Numbered from the stretch's first letter, positions 26,375-34,866 are shown. The stretch: 43,784 nucleotides of DNA from a miscellaneous Crenarchaeota group-6 archaeon AD8-1 (GCA_001273385.1 LFWW01000024.1:1-43784); one strand, 5' to 3'. The notes: generated by a model not told the origin, from the letters alone. Translations and numbers: made by a program.

Positions 26375-26863
26375 GTGCCAAAATGGGGATACTCTATAAT
26401 AGCAGAGGAATTAGATCCTGAAAAAACAGCGAAAGCCAGTGGACGCGAGATTAGAGTGTCCCAAAAATCAGCCAGAGAAGTATGTGCAGCCATAAAAGGA
26501 ATGAAATTAACATTAGCAAAACAATATCTTAGACAAGTCATCAAAAAAGAAAAACCAGTTCCATTTAGGAGACATAAAAAGAAGGTCGCACATCGTCATG
26601 GACTTAAGAACACTTTTGCAGGTAGATATCCCATAAAAGCTGCAAGCAAAATTCTCCGAGTTATTGAAAATGCTGAAGCAAATGCCGAGAATAAAGGTTT
26701 GGATGTGGATGAACTCAAGATATATCATGCAGCTGCTTATCCAGGAATTAAGATTAAACGATTTACTCCAAGAGCTCATGGAAGAGCTTCTCCAAAAAAT
26801 GAAACTACAACTCATATTGAAATTGTATTGACTGAGAAACTTAGACAAGGAGAAGGATTTTAA
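26375..26863 (+). CDS. rpl22: 50S ribosomal protein L22
   Basis: L22 lines the peptide exit tunnel. The 162-residue archaeal form shows SGREIRVSQKSAREV and the long hairpin ending in PRAHGRASP near 135-145, the L22 signature. The start is GTG 26375 behind GGAGAGGT. It is the first gene of this superoperon; the usual upstream L3-L4-L23-L2-S19 genes are absent and hypE lies divergently 223 bases away. Its stop overlaps the S3 start by one base (TAATG). Confidence 0.95.
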   Translation: MPKWGYSIIAEELDPEKTAKASGREIRVSQKSAREVCAAIKGMKLTLAKQYLRQVIKKEKPVPFRRHKKKVAHRHGLKNTFAGRYPIKAASKILRVIENAEANAENKGLDVDELKIYHAAAYPGIKIKRFTPRAHGRASPKNETTTHIEIVLTEKLRQGEGF

Positions 26864-27687
26864 TGTCTATTGTTAGAAGATTTATAACTGAGGCTATAAA
26901 AAAAACAGAAATCGATGAATTTTTGCAAAAGAAGCTTGAAAGAGCAGGTTATGGCGGAGTTGATATTTCTAAAACTCCATTAGGAACTCATATTGTAATC
27001 TATGCCATGCGTCCAGGATTAGTTATTGGACGTGGAGGAGAGACTATAAAGGAACTTGCAGTAACCCTAGAACAAAATTTTAAATTACCCAATCCCCAAA
27101 TCTCCGTTTCAGAAATCGAAGTTCCAGAATTCAATGCTTTTGTTGTAGCTTCTCGCGTTGCTTCAGCTCTGCAGAGAGGAATTCATTTTAGAAGAGCAGG
27201 TTATTGGGCTCTTAACCAAGTAATGGATGCTGGAGCACTCGGAGTTGAAATAGTAATAAGTGGAAAATTGCGAACTGAAAGAGCAAGGTTTGAAAAATTT
27301 AGAGCAGGATATTTTCCCAGATGTGGCGATCCTGCATTAAAAAATATGAAAAAAGCTGAAGTTCATGTTCAACTCAAACCAGGGATATTAGGTGTCCGAG
27401 TAAAAATTATGCCTTCTGATGTTCAATTTCCCGATAAAATCAACATTATAGAACCTCCGCCTATAGACGAAATGCCTATTATTGAAGAGAAAAAAATTGA
27501 AACTCTTCCTGATTCCAAAGTAAAAATTCAAGAAATCTCTCCAGAAAAAAAAGAAACCCATATTCCATCAAAGGTTGAGGTTCCTAAGGTTGAGGTTCCT
27601 AAGGTTGAGGTTCCTAAGGTTGAGGTTCCTAAGGTTGAGGTTCCTAAGGTTGAGGTTCCTAAGGGGTTCCTAATCCAAAATTATTAA
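26863..27687 (+). CDS. rps3: 30S ribosomal protein S3, C-terminal tail frameshifted
   Basis: S3 forms part of the mRNA entry channel. The KH domain has VIGRGGETIKEL near 52-63, and the C-terminal S3 domain runs to about residue 205 with complete conserved sequence. Residues 237-266 are six exact KVEVP repeats. Then the frame ends KGFLIQNY at 274. Another frame from about 27666 gives PNPKLLKKSVN and a lysine/glutamate-rich tail stopping at 27759-27761, where TAATG overlaps the L29 start exactly as at other junctions here. A four-base loss in a seventh repeat unit would explain the shift. The core protein is intact either way. Confidence 0.93.
   Translation: MSIVRRFITEAIKKTEIDEFLQKKLERAGYGGVDISKTPLGTHIVIYAMRPGLVIGRGGETIKELAVTLEQNFKLPNPQISVSEIEVPEFNAFVVASRVASALQRGIHFRRAGYWALNQVMDAGALGVEIVISGKLRTERARFEKFRAGYFPRCGDPALKNMKKAEVHVQLKPGILGVRVKIMPSDVQFPDKINIIEPPPIDEMPIIEEKKIETLPDSKVKIQEISPEKKETHIPSKVEVPKVEVPKVEVPKVEVPKVEVPKVEVPKGFLIQNY
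27571..27671 (+). repeat. 15-base tandem array in the S3 tail
   Basis: Six exact copies of AAGGTTGAGGTTCCT run from 27571 to 27660. They are followed by an 11-base partial unit AAGGGGTTCCT (27661-27671) that lacks four bases of the repeat. Full copies keep the frame; the short unit breaks it. Exact identity of all copies suggests recent expansion or slippage. Confidence 0.97.
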
Positions 27688-27760
27688 AAAAATCAGTTAA
27701 TAGTTCCGACAAAGAAACCGAAAAAACTGAAAAAACAACTGCAAAAGAGGCTAAAAAATA

Positions 27761-28012
27761 ATGCCAATATTAAGAATGAAAAATATTAGCAAAATGTCTT
27801 CTAAAGAACGTCTCAAGAATCTCTCGGATTTGAGAATTGAATTAGCTAGATTAAAAACTATGGTTCGAGCAGGTGGTGCAGTTGAGAAACCTGGAAAAAT
27901 ACGGGAGTTACGTAAAACTATTGCTCAAATACTCACAGTTGAAAATGAATATAAATTAGGCATTAGGGCAAAAAAAGAAAAAAAAGTGAAAAAAACTAAA
28001 AAGGAGAAATAA
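27761..28012 (+). CDS. rpl29: 50S ribosomal protein L29
   Basis: The 83-residue protein has the two-helix L29 core (SSKERLKNLSDLRIELARL and GKIRELRKTIAQILT) and a lysine-rich tail. L29 sits near the exit tunnel. Its ATG shares the A of a TAA that closes the alternative S3 frame. That overlap is what would be expected if S3 originally ended there. A four-base gap leads to rnp1; the eIF1-like gene sometimes found here is missing. Confidence 0.93.
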   Translation: MPILRMKNISKMSSKERLKNLSDLRIELARLKTMVRAGGAVEKPGKIRELRKTIAQILTVENEYKLGIRAKKEKKVKKTKKEK

Positions 28013-28016
28013 AATA

Positions 28017-28298
28017 GTGAAGATAACCCCCAATATTATAAAACAGGAATTCATTGGAAGCCAAATTGAAATTTTTCGAAGCAATCATGCTGATTATGTA
28101 GGCCTCAATGGCAGGATCGTAAATGAAAGCAAAAACACCTTCTCTATTTTGCATAAAAATAAAATTAAAAAAATAATCAAAAATTCCGCAATTTTTAGAA
28201 TACAGTTCTTTGATGGAACAACAGCCGAGATTGATGGAAATCTTCTTGTCGGTAGACCTGAAGATCGCCTCAAGAAAAATATTAAGAGGTTATGGTAA
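28017..28298 (+). CDS. rnp1: RNase P protein component 1 (Rpp29/Pop4 homolog)
   Basis: Archaeal RNase P protein that helps process tRNA 5' ends. The 93 residues form a Sm-like beta barrel; NESKNTFSI and the core GLNGRIV and RIQFF segments match the Rpp29 family. Position between L29 and S17 is the classic archaeal location. The start is GTG 28017. The stop overlaps the S17 start (TAATG). Confidence 0.9.
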   Translation: MKITPNIIKQEFIGSQIEIFRSNHADYVGLNGRIVNESKNTFSILHKNKIKKIIKNSAIFRIQFFDGTTAEIDGNLLVGRPEDRLKKNIKRLW

Positions 28299-28615
28299 TG
28301 TCTTTGACTTTTAAGAAACCGAAAAAATCCTGCAAGGATAGAAATTGTCCCTTTCATGGAACTCTTTCAGTAAGAGGTCGTGTTTTTGAAGGAATTGTAG
28401 TAACTTCGAAAATGGATAAAACTGTTATTGTAAAACGTGAATACTTACAATTTTCACCAAAATTTGTTAGATATGAAAAAAGACGAGGGCATATTGCTTC
28501 CCATAATCCTCCTTGCTTAGATGTAAAAGAAGGACAGCATGTGAAAATTGCTGAGTGTCGTCCAATAAGCAAAACTGTTTCATTTGTTGTTGTAGAGAAA
28601 TTGGAGAAGAAGTAG
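28298..28615 (+). CDS. rps17: 30S ribosomal protein S17
   Basis: The 105-residue archaeal S17 carries the cysteine-containing N-terminus CKDRNCPFHG and the OB-fold core GIVVTSKMDKTVIVKREY with ARCH-type HNPPCLDVKEG. ATG 28298 shares a base with the rnp1 stop; an ATG two codons earlier is in frame but lies inside rnp1. Confidence 0.94.
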   Translation: MSLTFKKPKKSCKDRNCPFHGTLSVRGRVFEGIVVTSKMDKTVIVKREYLQFSPKFVRYEKRRGHIASHNPPCLDVKEGQHVKIAECRPISKTVSFVVVEKLEKK

Positions 28616-28616
28616 A

Positions 28617-29057
28617 ATGGCTGCAAAAGCAAAACAAAGAGCTCTCGTTGCAAAAGGCATGCTTTCTCATGGTGTTAAGCTATCAAAAGGACTTCTTCCT
28701 GGCACAATTTTAAAATGTGCTGATAATACAGGTGCACGTATATTACGATTAGTTCAAGTTATAGGTTACAAAGGAAGACTTAGACGCTATCCTTCAGCAA
28801 CAGTAGGTGATAGAATTACAATATCTGTTAGGCAAGGTTCACCAGAAATGCGAAAGAAAATGTTTCAAGCAGTAGTAGTAAGGCAAAGAAAACCCTATCG
28901 AAGAACAGATGGAGTTTGGATTCAATTCGAAGATAATGCTGCTGCAATAATTACGCCTGACGGAGAAATGAAAGGATCGGAAATTCGTGGACCAGTAGCC
29001 AGAGAAGCAGCTGAGAGATGGCCTAGAGTAGCTAGTGCTGCAAGAATAATAGTATAG
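28617..29057 (+). CDS. rpl14: 50S ribosomal protein L14
   Basis: The 146-residue protein has the L14 core (ILKCADNTGARILRLVQVIG, ATVGDRITISV, VVVRQRKPYRR, NAAAIITPDGEMKGSEIRGPVA) with a slightly long basic N-terminal extension. L14 lies at the subunit interface and the factor-binding region. ATG 28617 follows GGAGAAG. Confidence 0.95.
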   Translation: MAAKAKQRALVAKGMLSHGVKLSKGLLPGTILKCADNTGARILRLVQVIGYKGRLRRYPSATVGDRITISVRQGSPEMRKKMFQAVVVRQRKPYRRTDGVWIQFEDNAAAIITPDGEMKGSEIRGPVAREAAERWPRVASAARIIV

Positions 29058-29069
29058 GTGATATATTTT

Positions 29070-29657
29070 ATGCCCAAGAATTTGCCTGTGAAAAAACCTG
29101 GAAAACAAAGAAAACTTCATTATAATGCTCCACAACATATTCGCCAAAAAAAAATGGCTGCTCCCCTTTCCCCAGAACTTATTGCTTCAAAATCTATTAA
29201 TTCTCTTCCCGTTCGCAAAGGCGATACTGTACAAGTAACTCGTGGTGACCATATAGGTTTTGAAGGCAAAATAAATAGATTAGATTTAAATCAATATCGA
29301 ATATTCATTGAAGGATTAACCCGAGAGAAAGTCGATGGAACTAATATATTTGTTCCAATTCATCCTTCAAAAGTGATGATAAAAAAGCTAAAACTTGATG
29401 ATAAATGGCGTAAAGCTATTATTGAAAGGAAAAAAATTCTGAGCCAAGCAGAAGCAGAAAAAAAAGTTGATAAAAAAACTAAAAAATCAGAGAAACCTTC
29501 TCTGGATGAAAAGGCAGAGAAAGAGCTGAAGTTGAATAATTCTAACAAAAAAGTGCAAAAGAAAAAGAAAGATAAAATAGCCACAAATAAAGAACAGGAC
29601 AATAGTACAATTAAGAAAACCTCTAAAAAAATAAATAAAAACAAAGTAGGTAAGTAA
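29070..29657 (+). CDS. rpl24: 50S ribosomal protein L24 with long lysine-rich tail
   Basis: The KOW-domain protein L24 starts 50S assembly. The core (KGDTVQVTRGDHIGFEGKIN, and IEGLTREKVDGTNIFVPIHPSKV) ends by about residue 115. A lysine/glutamate-rich, low-complexity tail of about 75 residues follows, making the protein 195 residues instead of roughly 120. ATG 29070 is well spaced from TAGGTGAT; an in-frame GTG at 29058 is less likely. Confidence 0.93.
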   Translation: MPKNLPVKKPGKQRKLHYNAPQHIRQKKMAAPLSPELIASKSINSLPVRKGDTVQVTRGDHIGFEGKINRLDLNQYRIFIEGLTREKVDGTNIFVPIHPSKVMIKKLKLDDKWRKAIIERKKILSQAEAEKKVDKKTKKSEKPSLDEKAEKELKLNNSNKKVQKKKKDKIATNKEQDNSTIKKTSKKINKNKVGK

Positions 29658-29659
29658 AT

Positions 29660-30430
29660 TTGGGTACGAAAGGAAAAACTGGAAGATTAAAACGAAATCC
29701 GGCTCCAAGATTTTGGCCGATCCCAAGGAAACAATATACTTGGGTTATTAAACCCTCATCTGGACCTCACTCTCTCAAAAACTGTTTACCTCTATCACTT
29801 CTAATTCGTGATATTCTCGAGCTAGCCAAAACTAGAAAAGAGGCAAAAAAAATAGTTACTCAGGGAAAAGTTTGTGTTGATGGTAAAATCAGATTAAAAG
29901 ATGATTTTCCTGTAGGTTTGATGGATGTAATTTCATTTCCAGAAATTAATGAACACTATAGAATTGTGCCTTCTCACAAAGGGTTATCTGTCAATCCTAT
30001 TGATAGTGAAGAGGCAAAATTTAAACTCTTTAGAGTTGAAGGAAAAACTATACTAAAAAATAAAAACATTCAATTTGCTTTGCATGATGGTTCTAATCTA
30101 CTTTTTAAATCAAAAGATTCAAAAATGCTTCCAGAAGTTGATTATGAAACCTTTGATGTTTTGAAGCTCAGTATTCCTGAAAAGGAATTTATTGAAAAAA
30201 TCGAAACCAAGAAAGAAAATTTTGCTATTATAATCGGTGGAAAAAATATTGGCAAAAATGGAAGAATAACTGAAATTGAAAAAACAATTGATAAAAAACG
30301 GCGAAATGCTTTGGTTATGATAAAGGATGACGAAAATCACCAATATAAAACAATAATGGATTTCATATTTGTAATAGGCAAAACTAAATCTCAAATATCA
30401 TTATCAGAGGAGGCGCCTTTAAATGCCTGA
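29660..30430 (+). CDS. rps4e: 30S ribosomal protein S4e
   Basis: The 256-residue protein has an N-terminal KTGRLKRNPAPRFWPI segment, an S4 RNA-binding motif (ILELAKTRKEAKKIVTQGKV) and a C-terminal KOW region containing IIGGKNIGKNGRI. S4e is found only in archaea and eukaryotes. The start is TTG 29660, two bases after the L24 stop; its end overlaps L5 by eight bases. Confidence 0.94.
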   Translation: MGTKGKTGRLKRNPAPRFWPIPRKQYTWVIKPSSGPHSLKNCLPLSLLIRDILELAKTRKEAKKIVTQGKVCVDGKIRLKDDFPVGLMDVISFPEINEHYRIVPSHKGLSVNPIDSEEAKFKLFRVEGKTILKNKNIQFALHDGSNLLFKSKDSKMLPEVDYETFDVLKLSIPEKEFIEKIETKKENFAIIIGGKNIGKNGRITEIEKTIDKKRRNALVMIKDDENHQYKTIMDFIFVIGKTKSQISLSEEAPLNA

Positions 30431-30962
30431 GGAACAAACAGCCAAAACTTGGGAAACACAACCAATGCTAAAACCCAGGATAGAAAAGATCGTAGTTAAT
30501 CTTAATGTAGGAAAATCAGGATCTCCTCTAGAGAATGCCTTTAATGTTTTATTAGATCTGACCGGTCAAAAACCTGCAAAAAGAAAAGCAAAAAAAACAA
30601 TAAGAGACTTTGGAATAAGGCAAGGTGAACCGATTTCTTGTGTAGTTACATTGCGAAAACAAGCTGCAATTGACTTCCTAAAAAAAGTTCTACCAGTTGT
30701 TGATAACAAACTATCTCAGTCCTCTTTTGATAAACAAGGCAATTTCTCTTTTGGATTAAAGGAGCATATTGAAATTGTGGGTGTAAAATACGATCCCACT
30801 GTGGGTATTTTTGGTATGGATATTTGTGTGTCAATAAATCGTCCAGGTAATAGGGTTAAAACTAGAAGAAAACACAAGACACATATTGGTAACAAACATC
30901 TGCTTTCTCCCGATGACTCAATTGCTTTTATCAAACAAATTCTAGAGGTTGAAATTGTTTAG
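30423..30962 (+). CDS. rpl5: 50S ribosomal protein L5
   Basis: The 179-residue protein contacts 5S rRNA and P-site tRNA. It shows [45 protein letters not shown] and [12 protein letters not shown], all typical of archaeal L5. ATG 30423 follows GAGGAGG and overlaps the S4e end. Confidence 0.95.
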   Translation: MPEEQTAKTWETQPMLKPRIEKIVVNLNVGKSGSPLENAFNVLLDLTGQKPAKRKAKKTIRDFGIRQGEPISCVVTLRKQAAIDFLKKVLPVVDNKLSQSSFDKQGNFSFGLKEHIEIVGVKYDPTVGIFGMDICVSINRPGNRVKTRRKHKTHIGNKHLLSPDDSIAFIKQILEVEIV

Positions 30963-30978
30963 AAGGAAAGGATGGTTT

Positions 30979-31143
30979 ATGGCTAAACAAAAATTGAAAA
31001 AAGAAAGAAAGTATGGAAAAGGGTCGCGCCCTTGCATTAGATGTGGATCATATGGACCAGTAATTCGTCGTTATAATCTGTATCTATGCAGACATTGTTT
31101 CAGAGAGGCGGCACAAAGACTTGGATTTAACAAGTATGAGTAG
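30979..31143 (+). CDS. rps14: 30S ribosomal protein S14, zinc-binding form
   Basis: The 54-residue protein has four cysteines C19, C22, C37 and C40 forming the zinc site (CIRC and CRHC) and the [14 protein letters not shown] tail. ATG 30979 gives the usual short archaeal form; an earlier ATG at 30949 lies inside L5 and is rejected. Confidence 0.94.
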   Translation: MAKQKLKKERKYGKGSRPCIRCGSYGPVIRRYNLYLCRHCFREAAQRLGFNKYE

Positions 31144-31154
31144 GTGAAAGTAAT

Positions 31155-31538
31155 ATGGACACCCTTACAAATGGTTTAGTAACAATTAAAAATAATGAAA
31201 TGCGAAATAAACGTGATTGTATTATTAGCCCAGCCTCTAAATTATTAGGACAAGTATTAAGAATTATGCAGCTTAATGGTTATCTAGGCGAATTTGAATT
31301 TATTGATGATGGACGATCTGGAAAATTTAAAGTACAACTTCTAGGTCGAATAAACAAGTGTGGAGCTATTAGACCGAGATTTGCAGTAAAAGCTGGCGCA
31401 TTCGAAAACTGGGAAAAGAAATTCTTACCGTCAAGAGATTTTGGAATTATGATAGTAACTACTTCACAAGGTATAATTTCTCATAGACTTGCTGAAGAAA
31501 AAAATATCGGAGGCCGTTTATTGGCCTTCGTTTATTAG
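31155..31538 (+). CDS. rps8: 30S ribosomal protein S8
   Basis: The 127-residue S8 binds 16S rRNA helix 21 and helps platform assembly. It shows LGQVLRIMQLNGYLGEFE, GRINKCGAIRPRFAV, and the C-terminal STSxG-like region as TTSQGIISHRLAEEKNIGGRLLAFVY. Confidence 0.94.
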   Translation: MDTLTNGLVTIKNNEMRNKRDCIISPASKLLGQVLRIMQLNGYLGEFEFIDDGRSGKFKVQLLGRINKCGAIRPRFAVKAGAFENWEKKFLPSRDFGIMIVTTSQGIISHRLAEEKNIGGRLLAFVY

Positions 31539-31548
31539 AGGGAACCTA

Positions 31549-32094
31549 ATGCGATTGCCGGAAATTTCTAAAACAATTCAAGTTCCCGATGGTGTTGAGA
31601 TTAACGTCATTCAAAGAAAAGTTACTGTTACGGGTAATAAGGGAACTCTTATTAGGGATTTTTCACATGCTGCAATTTCAATTAGCTGTAATGACGGACT
31701 ACTTAGTGTATGGGCAGAATGGCCTCGCAAAAAAGAAGCGTCTTTAGTAGGCACTATTTATTCTCATATATTAAATATGATAACTGGTGTGGAAAAGGGA
31801 TTTACATATAAATTAAAAATTGTTTTCTCTCATTTTCCAATATCTGTAAAAGTTCAGGACAAATTAATAATAATTGAAAACTTCACTGGAGAGAGACAAT
31901 CTAGGAAATCAAAGATAATTGGTGATACTAAAGTTAAAGTCCAAGGTGAAGATATAATCGTAGAGGGTATTAACTTAGAAAATGTAAGTCAGACCGCTGC
32001 CAATATTGAACAAGCAACCAAGGTAAAGAATAAAGATCCACGTGTTTTCTTGGATGGAATTTATGTTTTTGAAAAAAATGAGGGAATGATATAA
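31549..32094 (+). CDS. rpl6: 50S ribosomal protein L6
   Basis: The 181-residue protein consists of two related alpha-beta domains. It begins PEISKTIQVPDGVEINV, with the conserved MITGVEKGFTYKLKIVFSHFP and a C-terminal NKDPRVFLDGIYVF. ATG 31549 follows GAGGGA; the longer frame from 31489 lies within S8. The TAATG junction couples it to L32e. Confidence 0.95.
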   Translation: MRLPEISKTIQVPDGVEINVIQRKVTVTGNKGTLIRDFSHAAISISCNDGLLSVWAEWPRKKEASLVGTIYSHILNMITGVEKGFTYKLKIVFSHFPISVKVQDKLIIIENFTGERQSRKSKIIGDTKVKVQGEDIIVEGINLENVSQTAANIEQATKVKNKDPRVFLDGIYVFEKNEGMI

Positions 32095-32606
32095 TGACTG
32101 AAAAGAAAATATCACCTCAAAAACCTATAAAATTAAGGAAACGTGCAAAACATAAAAAACCAAGTTTTGTTAGACCTGAAAGTTGGCGATATATAAGAAT
32201 TGGGGAAAGCTGGCGTAAACCTCGTGGATTAGATCATAAAGTTCGTAGGAAAATTAAGGGCTGGCCACCAGCTGTTAGTGTTGGTTATAAGGGACAAAAA
32301 ATTGCTAGGTATCTCCATCCTTCGGGTTATCGAGAAGTATTGGTTCACAATATAACTGAACTGTCTTGTGTTGATCCGAAAACTGAGGCTGCTCGTATTG
32401 CACACACTTTGGGTAAAAGAAAAAGACTTCACTTAATGAAAGAAGCTGAAATTCGTAATATATATGTTTTAAACGTAAAGTTGTATGCTAAAGAACCTCA
32501 AGAAGAAGAATCTGTTGATGAAGAGAAATTGATAACTGAAGATACAACAGAACAGGTGGAAGAAGATATTCTGGAAGAAAATGAAATTGATGGAGAAAAG
32601 GAATAA
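32094..32606 (+). CDS. rpl32e: 50S ribosomal protein L32e with acidic tail
   Basis: Archaeal/eukaryal L32e core: RRAKHKKPSFVRPESWRYIR-like start, SWRKPRGLDHKVRRK, and GYREVLVHNITEL. From about residue 136 the protein changes to an unusually acidic tail of about 35 residues rich in Glu and Asp, lacking in shorter homologs. The total is 170 residues. Confidence 0.93.
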   Translation: MTEKKISPQKPIKLRKRAKHKKPSFVRPESWRYIRIGESWRKPRGLDHKVRRKIKGWPPAVSVGYKGQKIARYLHPSGYREVLVHNITELSCVDPKTEAARIAHTLGKRKRLHLMKEAEIRNIYVLNVKLYAKEPQEEESVDEEKLITEDTTEQVEEDILEENEIDGEKE

Positions 32607-32608
32607 AG

Positions 32609-33064
32609 ATGACAAGTCTCAGTAGTCAAAGAAGATTAGCAGCTAAAATATTAAAAGTGGGTCAAAATAGGGTATGGATTGATCCCGAGAGATTAGATGA
32701 TGTTGATGTAGCCATAACTCGAGAGGAGATTAGAAAGCTAATTCATGAAAAGGTTATACTTTCTTTGCCAGAAAAAGGGGTGAGTCGTTCTAGAGCAAAA
32801 CTAATAATTGAAAAAAAACGCAAAGGGCGACGTAAGGGTTCGGGAAGCAAAACTGGAAGCCCAAGAGCTACTATAACTAAAAAAGAAGCTTGGATGACAA
32901 GAATTCGTTCTCTTAGAAAAAGACTCCGTGAACTAAAATCGAGTAGAATCATTACTGAGTCAACCTATAGAAAAATCTACATGGTTGCTGGGAGTGGAAA
33001 ATTTGAGTCAATTGCAGATCTGGAAAGGTATTTGAAAACAAATGATTTATGGAGAAATCGTTAA
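32609..33064 (+). CDS. rpl19e: 50S ribosomal protein L19e
   Basis: The 151-residue protein is highly basic. It shows LAAKILKVGQNRVWIDPE, KKRKGRRKGSGSKTG and the long helix around WMTRIRSLRKRLRELKSS. It is restricted to archaea and eukaryotes. It overlaps L18 by TAATG. Confidence 0.95.
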   Translation: MTSLSSQRRLAAKILKVGQNRVWIDPERLDDVDVAITREEIRKLIHEKVILSLPEKGVSRSRAKLIIEKKRKGRRKGSGSKTGSPRATITKKEAWMTRIRSLRKRLRELKSSRIITESTYRKIYMVAGSGKFESIADLERYLKTNDLWRNR

Positions 33065-33669
33065 TGGCTCGTAATTCTAATTATCGTGTTAAATTAAGGA
33101 GAAGAAGAGAGGGAAAAACTGATTATCATGCTCGCAAAGCTATGGTAATCTCAGGATTACCTAGACTTGTTCCCAGATTCTCTTCCAGGAATGTATCAGT
33201 TCAAATCATAACTTCCAAAGTAAAGGGTGATGAGGTAGTATCTGCTGCCCATAGCCGAGAATTAAAGAAAAGATATGATTGGAAGTTTCCAACTGGAAAT
33301 ATTCCAACTGCTTACTTAACTGGTCTAATCTGTGGTCTTAAAGCTAAGAATAAAGGTGTGAAATCTGCAATCTTGGATATTGGATTAATTAATCCTTCAA
33401 AAGGATCTAAAATTTTTGGAGCACTATGTGGGATTATAGATGCAGGAATTGATATACCTCATGATGAAAAAAAAATAATTAAAGAAAGACTAGATGGATT
33501 GCACATTGCAGCATATGGTTCTATCTTAGAATCTGACTCTGATGCATATTCTAGAAAATTTTCAAAATATGTTAGACAAAAAATATCTCCAAAAGATTTG
33601 CCTGAATATTTCTCGAAAATAAAATCTGAAATAATTAATTCATTCAATAATGGTGATAAAAAAACATGA
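33064..33669 (+). CDS. rpl18: 50S ribosomal protein L18
   Basis: The 201-residue archaeal L18 (L5e-like) binds 5S rRNA. It shows NYRVKLRRRREGKTDYHAR near the start, VSAAHSRELKK, and GLICGLKAK. ATG 33064 shares a base with the L19e stop. The end overlaps S5 as ATGA. Confidence 0.94.
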   Translation: MARNSNYRVKLRRRREGKTDYHARKAMVISGLPRLVPRFSSRNVSVQIITSKVKGDEVVSAAHSRELKKRYDWKFPTGNIPTAYLTGLICGLKAKNKGVKSAILDIGLINPSKGSKIFGALCGIIDAGIDIPHDEKKIIKERLDGLHIAAYGSILESDSDAYSRKFSKYVRQKISPKDLPEYFSKIKSEIINSFNNGDKKT

Positions 33670-34304
33670 GCTACAAACAAAGAGAACGAGAAAGTGAAGA
33701 ATGGATCCCAAAAACTAGACTAGGAAAACTAGTTCATGAAGGCAAAGTAACATCAATAGAGGAAGTTTTCTTGAGTGGTTTAAAAATCTCTGAACCTGAA
33801 ATTGTTAACTCACTACTCCCAGATTTGCAGGAAGAAGTAATTGATGTAAATTTGGTACAAAAACAAACTGATGCTGGTGAGAAATCAAGATTCAAAGCAA
33901 TAGTAGCTGTAGGAAATCGAGATGGATACATAGGTTTAGGTTCAGGTAAAGCTAGTCAAGTGAGAACTGCAATAGAAAAAGCAGCTGCTTCAGCTAGACT
34001 AAATATAATTCCGGTTAAACGTGGATGCGGAAGTTGGGAATGTAGTTGCGGTAAAACCCATTCAATTCCATTCCAAGTTGAAGGAAAATGTGGTGGAGTT
34101 AGAATAGTTATTGTTCCCGGTCCCAGAGGTTTAGGTTTAGCAGCTAGTCAAGTAGCAAAAACAATTCTAAGCTTAGCTGGAGTTAAAGATCTTTGGATTA
34201 GAAGTTATGGATCAACGAGAACTGTCCCATCCTATGCGGGTGCAGTTTTTGATGCTTTAAGAAAAACCTACAGTTTAATAACTCAAGAAGATTGGGTGAA
34301 ATAG
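33666..34304 (+). CDS. rps5: 30S ribosomal protein S5
   Basis: The 212-residue archaeal/eukaryal-type S5 (S2e-like) has WIPKTRLGKLVHEGK, the double-stranded RNA-binding fold RFKAIVAVGNRDGYIGLGSG, and VPGPRGLGLAASQVAKTIL. It contributes to decoding fidelity. The stop directly abuts the L30 start. Confidence 0.95.
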   Translation: MSYKQRERESEEWIPKTRLGKLVHEGKVTSIEEVFLSGLKISEPEIVNSLLPDLQEEVIDVNLVQKQTDAGEKSRFKAIVAVGNRDGYIGLGSGKASQVRTAIEKAAASARLNIIPVKRGCGSWECSCGKTHSIPFQVEGKCGGVRIVIVPGPRGLGLAASQVAKTILSLAGVKDLWIRSYGSTRTVPSYAGAVFDALRKTYSLITQEDWVK

Positions 34305-34793
34305 TTGACAAAAAAAGTTAGTAGTTATAAAAGTTTGGTTGCAATAAAAATGAGAGGGACAATAAGTGCTAAACGAGAAGCAAGAGAAACCCTTGATATG
34401 CTAAAAATGAAAAAAACTCATAACGCTGTTATTATAGATGATCGTCCTTCATTTGTTGGAATGTTATATCGTGTTCAAAATTATGTTACTTGGGGTGAAG
34501 TAACAAAAGAAATACTTTCAGAAATGATCAAGAAACGGGGAAGACTTGTTGGCAATAAAAAATTTACTGATGACTATGCTAAAGAACTTGGTTATGAATC
34601 GATAGATGAAATTGCAAACGCTATTGTAGAAGGTAAAGTTGAGTATAGTAAGCTAAATAAAGTAAGATCAGTTTTTAGGCTTCATCCTCCGAAAAAAGGA
34701 TTTAAGGGGAAAACCAAGAAAAGTTTTGCTACAGGTGGAGAAGCTGGATATCGTAGCGAAAAAATTAATGATCTTATAAAAAGGATGATCTAA
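34305..34793 (+). CDS. rpl30: 50S ribosomal protein L30
   Basis: The 162-residue archaeal L30 (L7e-like) has LVAIKMRGTISAKREARETL and the C-terminal RLHPPKKGFKGKTKKSF. The start is TTG 34305, immediately after the S5 stop. T-rich sequence follows, so it may end a transcript or subunit of the operon. Confidence 0.93.
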   Translation: MTKKVSSYKSLVAIKMRGTISAKREARETLDMLKMKKTHNAVIIDDRPSFVGMLYRVQNYVTWGEVTKEILSEMIKKRGRLVGNKKFTDDYAKELGYESIDEIANAIVEGKVEYSKLNKVRSVFRLHPPKKGFKGKTKKSFATGGEAGYRSEKINDLIKRMI

Positions 34794-34866
34794 ATTTTTT
34801 CTTCTAATATACTACGATACATTTTTAAAACAAATCTTAAACTGTCAATGTATTTGGGTGAATAAA
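34794..34866 (+). promoter_or_regulatory. Internal terminator/promoter region between L30 and the Hsp20 gene
   Basis: Directly after L30 come TTTTTTCTTCT (34796-34806), an archaeal-type T tract, then an AT-rich segment CATTTTTAAAAC (about 34820-34831) that could be a TATA element about 40 bases upstream of the ATG at 34867. Elsewhere in the cluster genes overlap or nearly touch, so this 73-base gap suggests an internal transcription boundary. Confidence 0.4.

Noticed and set aside
27571-27671. CRISPR array
   Set aside because: The units are contiguous 15-base copies with no spacers and lie inside the S3 coding sequence.
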